Source of the DNA: Micrococcales bacterium UBA2465
GTDB taxonomy: Bacteria; Actinomycetota; Actinomycetes; Actinomycetales; Microbacteriaceae
Direction: 5' to 3'
Assembly (NCBI GenBank): GCA_002342255.1
Contig: DDPP01000094.1
Coordinates: forward strand, 1,520 to 10,721
Length of the DNA stretch: 9,202 nt
In this document: positions 6,101 through 9,202 of the stretch, piece after piece
Layout of the letters: each line of letters opens with the position of its first letter
How positions within the stretch are numbered: position 1 is the first letter of the stretch
The notes under the pieces: generated by a model
What the model saw: the letters and a program-made list of their open reading frames with translations, nothing else
The model's database searches: none
What the model was told of the DNA's origin: nothing
Position numbers and translations under genes: made by a program

Positions 6101-8014
6101 CTAACTTTTCTTAGCGGTCTTTGGAACTGCAATCGGGCCGGTTTTAGGCTTTGGTCTAGTTTTCTTAGAGAGCCACTGAGAACGCTTGGGAAGTTTCTTT
6201 ACCGGTTTGAAGATTCTTTGAATGTCGTCTGGGTTGAGAGTTTCCTTCTCCATAAGTTCTTTAGCCATTGCATCCAAGACCTTGCGGTTTAGGTTGATGG
6301 CTTTATAAGCCTCATCGTGAGCTGCATCCAGGATTGCTCTAATTTCTTTATCAATCATTTGAGCAGTTAGGTCACTGAAGTCCTTTGATTGAGCCATATC
6401 TCTACCAATAAAGACTTCGCCACCATTGCCGTAAGAAACCGAACCTACGGTAGCGCTCATTCCATACTGAGTGACCATGGCTCTAGCAATCGAGGTTGCC
6501 TTCTCAAAGTCGTTTGAAGCTCCCGTGGTTGGGTCACCATAGATGATTTCTTCAGCAACACGACCACCCATTGCATAGGCAATCTGGTCAAGCAGTTGGT
6601 TGCGGGTAACCGAGTAACGATCTTCCAATGGGAGCACCATGGTGTAACCGAGTGCTCTACCTCTAGGCAGAATGGTCACCTTTGATACTGGGTCAGAGTG
6701 GTTTAGTGAAGCGGCAACCAGAGCGTGACCTGCTTCGTGGTATGCGGTGTTTAGTCGCTCTTCGTCTTTCATCAGGCGACCCTTTTTAGCCGGTCCACCG
6801 ATAACCCGATCGATAGATTCATCCAAAATGGCATTAGTGATTTGCTTCTGGTCAGTTCTTGCAGTTAGCAGTGCTGCTTCGTTTAGCACGTTAGCTAAAT
6901 CTGCACCGGTGAAACCTGGCGTTCTTCTTGCAACAAGCGCAAAGTCAACATCTTTAGCCACCGGCTTACCTTTAGCGTGAACATTCAGAATCTTTTCGCG
7001 ACCGTTTAGATCTGGAGCAGATACTCCCACCTGACGATCGAAGCGACCTGGACGTAACAGCGCTGGGTCAAGAATATCTGGTCGGTTAGTTGCCGCAATT
7101 AGGATCACGTTGGTCTTTGAATCAAAACCATCCATCTCAACTAGCAACTGGTTTAGAGTCTGCTCACGCTCATCGTTACCACCACCAATACCGGCACCGC
7201 GGTGACGACCAACCGCGTCAATTTCATCTACGAAAATAATCGCTGGAGATGCTTGCTTGGCTTGTTCGAATAAGTCGCGAACACGAGAAGCACCAACACC
7301 AACAAACATTTCAACGAAGTCTGAACCAGAGATGGTGAAGAACGGAACTCCAGCTTCGCCAGCCACCGCTTTAGCTAGAAGTGTTTTACCAGTTCCCGGA
7401 GGACCGTAGAGCAAAACACCTCTAGGAATCTTTGCCCCAACGGCTTGGAACTTCTGCGGTTCTTTTAGGAAGTCTTTGATTTCTTCCAATTCTTCAATTG
7501 CTTCATCAACACCGGCAACATCGCTGAACATAACCTTAGGCATGTCTTTGTTATAGAGCTTGGCTCGTGACTTACCAAACTGCATGGCGCGGTTGTTTGA
7601 ACCTTGAGCACTACTCATCATGAACCAGAACAATCCAGCGATGAGAAGGAAAGGCAGCACGCTAAATAACAACGACATATACCAAGGTGTATTGTTCACC
7701 TGGTCGTTATAACCATCAGAGATTGAAGAGTTTGAAATTAGATCGGTAACCGCTGAGCCTCTAGGTGCAACATAGTAAAACTGAATCTTTGAACCAAACT
7801 CGGTGTCAGGTGCAGTAAGTTCAACATCGACTCTTTGTTCATTTTCGATAACCTGAACGTGCTTAGCGGCACCATCGTGAATTAACTGCAGGCCTTTTGA
7901 GGTAGGGACTTCTTTGTAACCACTTGTGTTAAAGCTGTTAAAGCCAAAAACCATTACTGCGATTGCCAGTGCAATCCAGAAGAATGGACCTCTCAAGAAT
8001 TTGCGGTTCTTCAT
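6101..8014 (-). CDS. ftsH: ATP-dependent zinc metalloprotease FtsH
   Basis: FtsH is a membrane-anchored hexameric AAA+ protease that removes misassembled membrane proteins and some cytosolic regulators. The 637-aa protein has a first membrane helix at about 10-28, an extracytoplasmic domain to about 110, and a second helix at about 112-134. The AAA+ module has Walker A GPPGTGKT (204-211), the pore loop MFVGVG (236-241), Walker B IIFVDEID (259-266) and the second region of homology with arginine fingers RPGRFDR (321-327). The protease domain carries HEAGH (426-430) and the third zinc ligand Asp502 in GASNDF. The last 36 residues hold 13 Lys/Arg and no acidic residue. The ATG has only a weak ribosome site (GGGG 10 nt upstream, AAAGG further off). 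It leads the folate cluster and has its own promoter region. Confidence 0.97.
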   Translation of the reverse strand: MKNRKFLRGPFFWIALAIAVMVFGFNSFNTSGYKEVPTSKGLQLIHDGAAKHVQVIENEQRVDVELTAPDTEFGSKIQFYYVAPRGSAVTDLISNSSISDGYNDQVNNTPWYMSLLFSVLPFLLIAGLFWFMMSSAQGSNNRAMQFGKSRAKLYNKDMPKVMFSDVAGVDEAIEELEEIKDFLKEPQKFQAVGAKIPRGVLLYGPPGTGKTLLAKAVAGEAGVPFFTISGSDFVEMFVGVGASRVRDLFEQAKQASPAIIFVDEIDAVGRHRGAGIGGGNDEREQTLNQLLVEMDGFDSKTNVILIAATNRPDILDPALLRPGRFDRQVGVSAPDLNGREKILNVHAKGKPVAKDVDFALVARRTPGFTGADLANVLNEAALLTARTDQKQITNAILDESIDRVIGGPAKKGRLMKDEERLNTAYHEAGHALVAASLNHSDPVSKVTILPRGRALGYTMVLPLEDRYSVTRNQLLDQIAYAMGGRVAEEIIYGDPTTGASNDFEKATSIARAMVTQYGMSATVGSVSYGNGGEVFIGRDMAQSKDFSDLTAQMIDKEIRAILDAAHDEAYKAINLNRKVLDAMAKELMEKETLNPDDIQRIFKPVKKLPKRSQWLSKKTRPKPKTGPIAVPKTAKKS

Positions 8015-8058
8015 ATTGGTTTAGCCCCAACCTTTCGTTTATTACCGAATCAACCTCT

Positions 8059-8109
8059 AGGCTACCTGCCCGAAAGGCCCTATAAAACACCTGTTCGCAG
8101 AGAGAATAA
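8059..8109 (-). promoter_or_regulatory. Putative ftsH operon promoter with ClgR-like operator
   Basis: On the minus strand TTATTC-N5-GCGAACAG (8109-8091) is followed after 26 nt by TAGCCT (8064-8059), a typical actinobacterial -10 of TAnnnT form. There is no good -35 hexamer; the position where it should lie begins three bases after the motif, which fits an activator bound against polymerase. The predicted leader is about 38 nt. The arrangement duplicates that upstream of clpC, base for base in the motif and identical in spacing. This promoter would serve ftsH and, given the overlaps downstream, the whole run to the 59-aa gene. The site begins 5 nt beyond the hpt stop codon. Confidence 0.55.
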
Positions 8110-8114
8110 CCCGC

Positions 8115-8666
8115 TTAGCTGTATACCGCTGGGGAAAGAACGCCTACTGCCTTTAGTGTTCTATACCTCTCGGCATAGTCAAGGCCGTAGCCAACTACAA
8201 ACTCGTTAGGGATGTCAAAACCGACTAACTTAACATCGATATTTACTTTGGCGGCCTCTGGTTTACGCAGGAAAGCCACGATTTCAACCGAAGCTGCGCC
8301 TCTGGCGTTAAGGTTTGAGGCTAACCAAGACAAGGTGAGACCGGAATCAATGATGTCTTCAACAATCAGAACATGTCTACCTAGAACATCGGCATCTAGG
8401 TCTTTCAGGATTCGAACTACACCTGAAGATTGGGTTCCTGAGCCGTAAGAAGAAACCGCCATCCAGTCCATAGCAACAGGAATCTGCATTGCTCTAGAAA
8501 GATCCGACATGAACATAACGGCACCTTTTAGCACTCCAACAAGTAAAAGGTCTTTACCTTTATATAGGTTGTCTATTTCAGCAGCTAGCTCTTTAACTCT
8601 CGTAGCAATCTGCTCTTCGGTTACTAATACCTTGGTGATATCTGATTGAACCTGTTCTAAGTCCAC
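8115..8666 (-). CDS. hpt: Hypoxanthine (guanine) phosphoribosyltransferase
   Basis: Hpt salvages hypoxanthine and guanine to IMP and GMP using PRPP. The 183-aa length fits the family. Landmarks are LVGVLKGAVMF (42-52, the LKG pyrophosphate loop), SSYGSGTQSSG (72-82, the mobile catalytic loop) and IVEDIIDSGLTL (101-112, PRPP motif with Glu103 and Asp104), then purine-side residues in LRKPE (133-137) and FVVGYGLDYAERYR (156-169). The start is GTG 8666-8664, directly abutting the tilS stop (TAAGTG). The usual tilS-hpt-ftsH order of Gram-positive bacteria is kept, but a 100-nt gap with its own promoter separates hpt from ftsH. Confidence 0.96.
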   Translation of the reverse strand: MDLEQVQSDITKVLVTEEQIATRVKELAAEIDNLYKGKDLLLVGVLKGAVMFMSDLSRAMQIPVAMDWMAVSSYGSGTQSSGVVRILKDLDADVLGRHVLIVEDIIDSGLTLSWLASNLNARGAASVEIVAFLRKPEAAKVNIDVKLVGFDIPNEFVVGYGLDYAERYRTLKAVGVLSPAVYS

Positions 8667-9202
8667 TTAACATGCTCCTGGTTTGAGGGTCTTGGTGCTC
8701 TTCAAGGTAATTTCTTTGCCTTGTCTACTAACTCTAATCGCTGGCAAGGTCAAAGGTTTCTGCCCATGCCAATTTGTTGCCAAGGCCATGATCGCCTCGA
8801 TAGCTGACCTACTTGGCTCTGCACCTAGCAAAACTAATGCCTTCAAAATAACCCGATTAGCCAAAGCCGTTGGCTCTTTGGCTAGACCTGCGGCATCAAT
8901 AACAATTTGGGTAGCCATAACTTTTGATAGTTTCTTGAAACACGCTTCAGCTTTTGAATCTAGATAGTTGGCATCTTCTTGAAGGATTTCTGCTGTGCGA
9001 CTAAGGGCTTCGGTGATGCCTGGGCCAAGTTCCTTTTCTAAAACCGGTAATACTTTCTTTCTCACTCTTACTCGAGCGAATTTGGTTTGAGAGTTTTGTG
9101 GATCATTCCAATATTCCAAACCACTATCAAAGCAGAACTGTTCGGTTTGGCTTCTTCTAATACCAAGTAATGGTCTTAGGTATTTTCGATCAGCACTAAG
9201 AA
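8667..9202 (-). CDS. tilS: tRNA(Ile)-lysidine synthetase, C-terminal part (cut by window edge)
   Basis: TilS converts C34 of the CAU-anticodon tRNA-Ile to lysidine with ATP and lysine, so that it reads AUA codons. About 177 C-terminal residues are present; the frame stays open to the window edge, and the N-terminal PP-loop ATPase domain lies outside. Reading from the edge, LSADRKYLRPLLGIRRS and then FDSGLEYWNDPQN match the end of the catalytic domain, with the TilS signature of RPLLGIRR and DPQN followed by ARVRVRKKVLPVL. The helical tRNA-binding domain (TilS substrate-binding type) follows and ends LKPGAC. A TTG at 9119-9117 within this stretch is an internal codon, not a start, because conserved sequence continues upstream of it. 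Confidence 0.93.
   Translation of the reverse strand, partial: LSADRKYLRPLLGIRRSQTEQFCFDSGLEYWNDPQNSQTKFARVRVRKKVLPVLEKELGPGITEALSRTAEILQEDANYLDSKAEACFKKLSKVMATQIVIDAAGLAKEPTALANRVILKALVLLGAEPSRSAIEAIMALATNWHGQKPLTLPAIRVSRQGKEITLKSTKTLKPGAC
8675..8679 (-). promoter_or_regulatory. Ribosome binding site setting the GTG start of hpt
   Basis: AGGAG on the minus strand lies 8 nt before the GTG at 8666-8664, inside the last codons of tilS. An ATG between them (in GCATGTTAAG) is in another frame and runs out of register, so GTG is the sensible start. Confidence 0.7.

Noticed and set aside
8018..8032. Inverted repeat GGTT/AACC around the ftsH ribosome site.
   Set aside because: A 4-bp stem with a 7-nt loop is too weak to call a regulatory structure without comparative support.
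8084..8097. LexA-like box CGAACAGGTGTTTT (minus strand) in the ftsH leader, close to the Gram-positive SOS consensus.
   Set aside because: Its CGAACAG half is part of the motif shared with clpC, where the second half (GTTTT) is absent. The phased ClgR-like motif explains the bases better, and ftsH is not a usual SOS gene.
8667..9119. A separate 150-aa gene starting TTG at 9119.
   Set aside because: The frame continues open to the window edge with clear TilS sequence (RPLLGIRR) upstream, so TTG is an internal codon of tilS.
1..9202. Mobile element, CRISPR array, tRNA gene, phage or defence island.
   Set aside because: No repeats, transposase, integrase, tRNA-like cloverleaf or spacer-repeat pattern was seen. 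Codon use and gene order are uniform, as in a conserved core-genome block.

Overview
The window is a compact, fully co-directional (minus-strand) block of actinobacterial housekeeping genes. In transcription order, from high to low coordinates, it reads tilS (3' part) - hpt - ftsH - folE - folP - folB - folK - DUF3180 membrane protein - DUF2520 Rossmann oxidoreductase - panC - lysS - 59-aa membrane protein - clpC (first codons only). The order ftsH/fol/DUF3180/DUF2520/panC/lysS/clpC, the FolE motif CVASRG and the FtsH tail (KKLPxRxQWLS type) point to Actinobacteria, most likely Microbacteriaceae. The DNA leans towards A+T and uses AGA and TTA freely, which is unusual for that family. It would fit a small-genome freshwater lineage (Luna-type), but this placement is inference from memory of the families.

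Region by region: 8667-9202 is the C-terminal part of TilS (tRNA-Ile lysidine synthetase). 8115-8666 is hypoxanthine phosphoribosyltransferase. 8015-8114 is the only sizeable internal gap and holds the ftsH promoter. 6101-8014 is the membrane AAA+ protease FtsH. 3865-6098 is the folate set folE, folP, folB and folK, covering GTP to dihydropteroate apart from the pABA branch and the dephosphorylation step. 2649-3868 holds two conserved but poorly characterised actinobacterial genes. 290-2652 holds panC and lysS. 111-290 is a short, easily missed gene. 1-110 is the promoter/leader of clpC plus its first three codons.

From ftsH to the 59-aa gene the reading frames are nearly seamless: ATGA, GTGA or TAATG overlaps at most junctions, and at most 14 nt between the others. 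One polycistronic unit is therefore likely. No intrinsic terminator is visible anywhere, including between the 59-aa gene and clpC.

The most notable signal is regulatory. The leaders of ftsH and clpC, the two AAA+ protease genes, share a split 14-base motif, CTGTTCGC-N5-GAATAA on the plus strand (TTATTC-N5-GCGAACAG in the direction of transcription). In both leaders it is followed after exactly 26 nt by a TAnCnT -10 element, and it lies about 70-77 nt upstream of the start codon. One half matches the GTTCGC half-site of the actinobacterial ClgR operator. This suggests one activator controls both proteolysis genes and, through the ftsH operon, folate and pantothenate synthesis and lysyl-tRNA synthetase.
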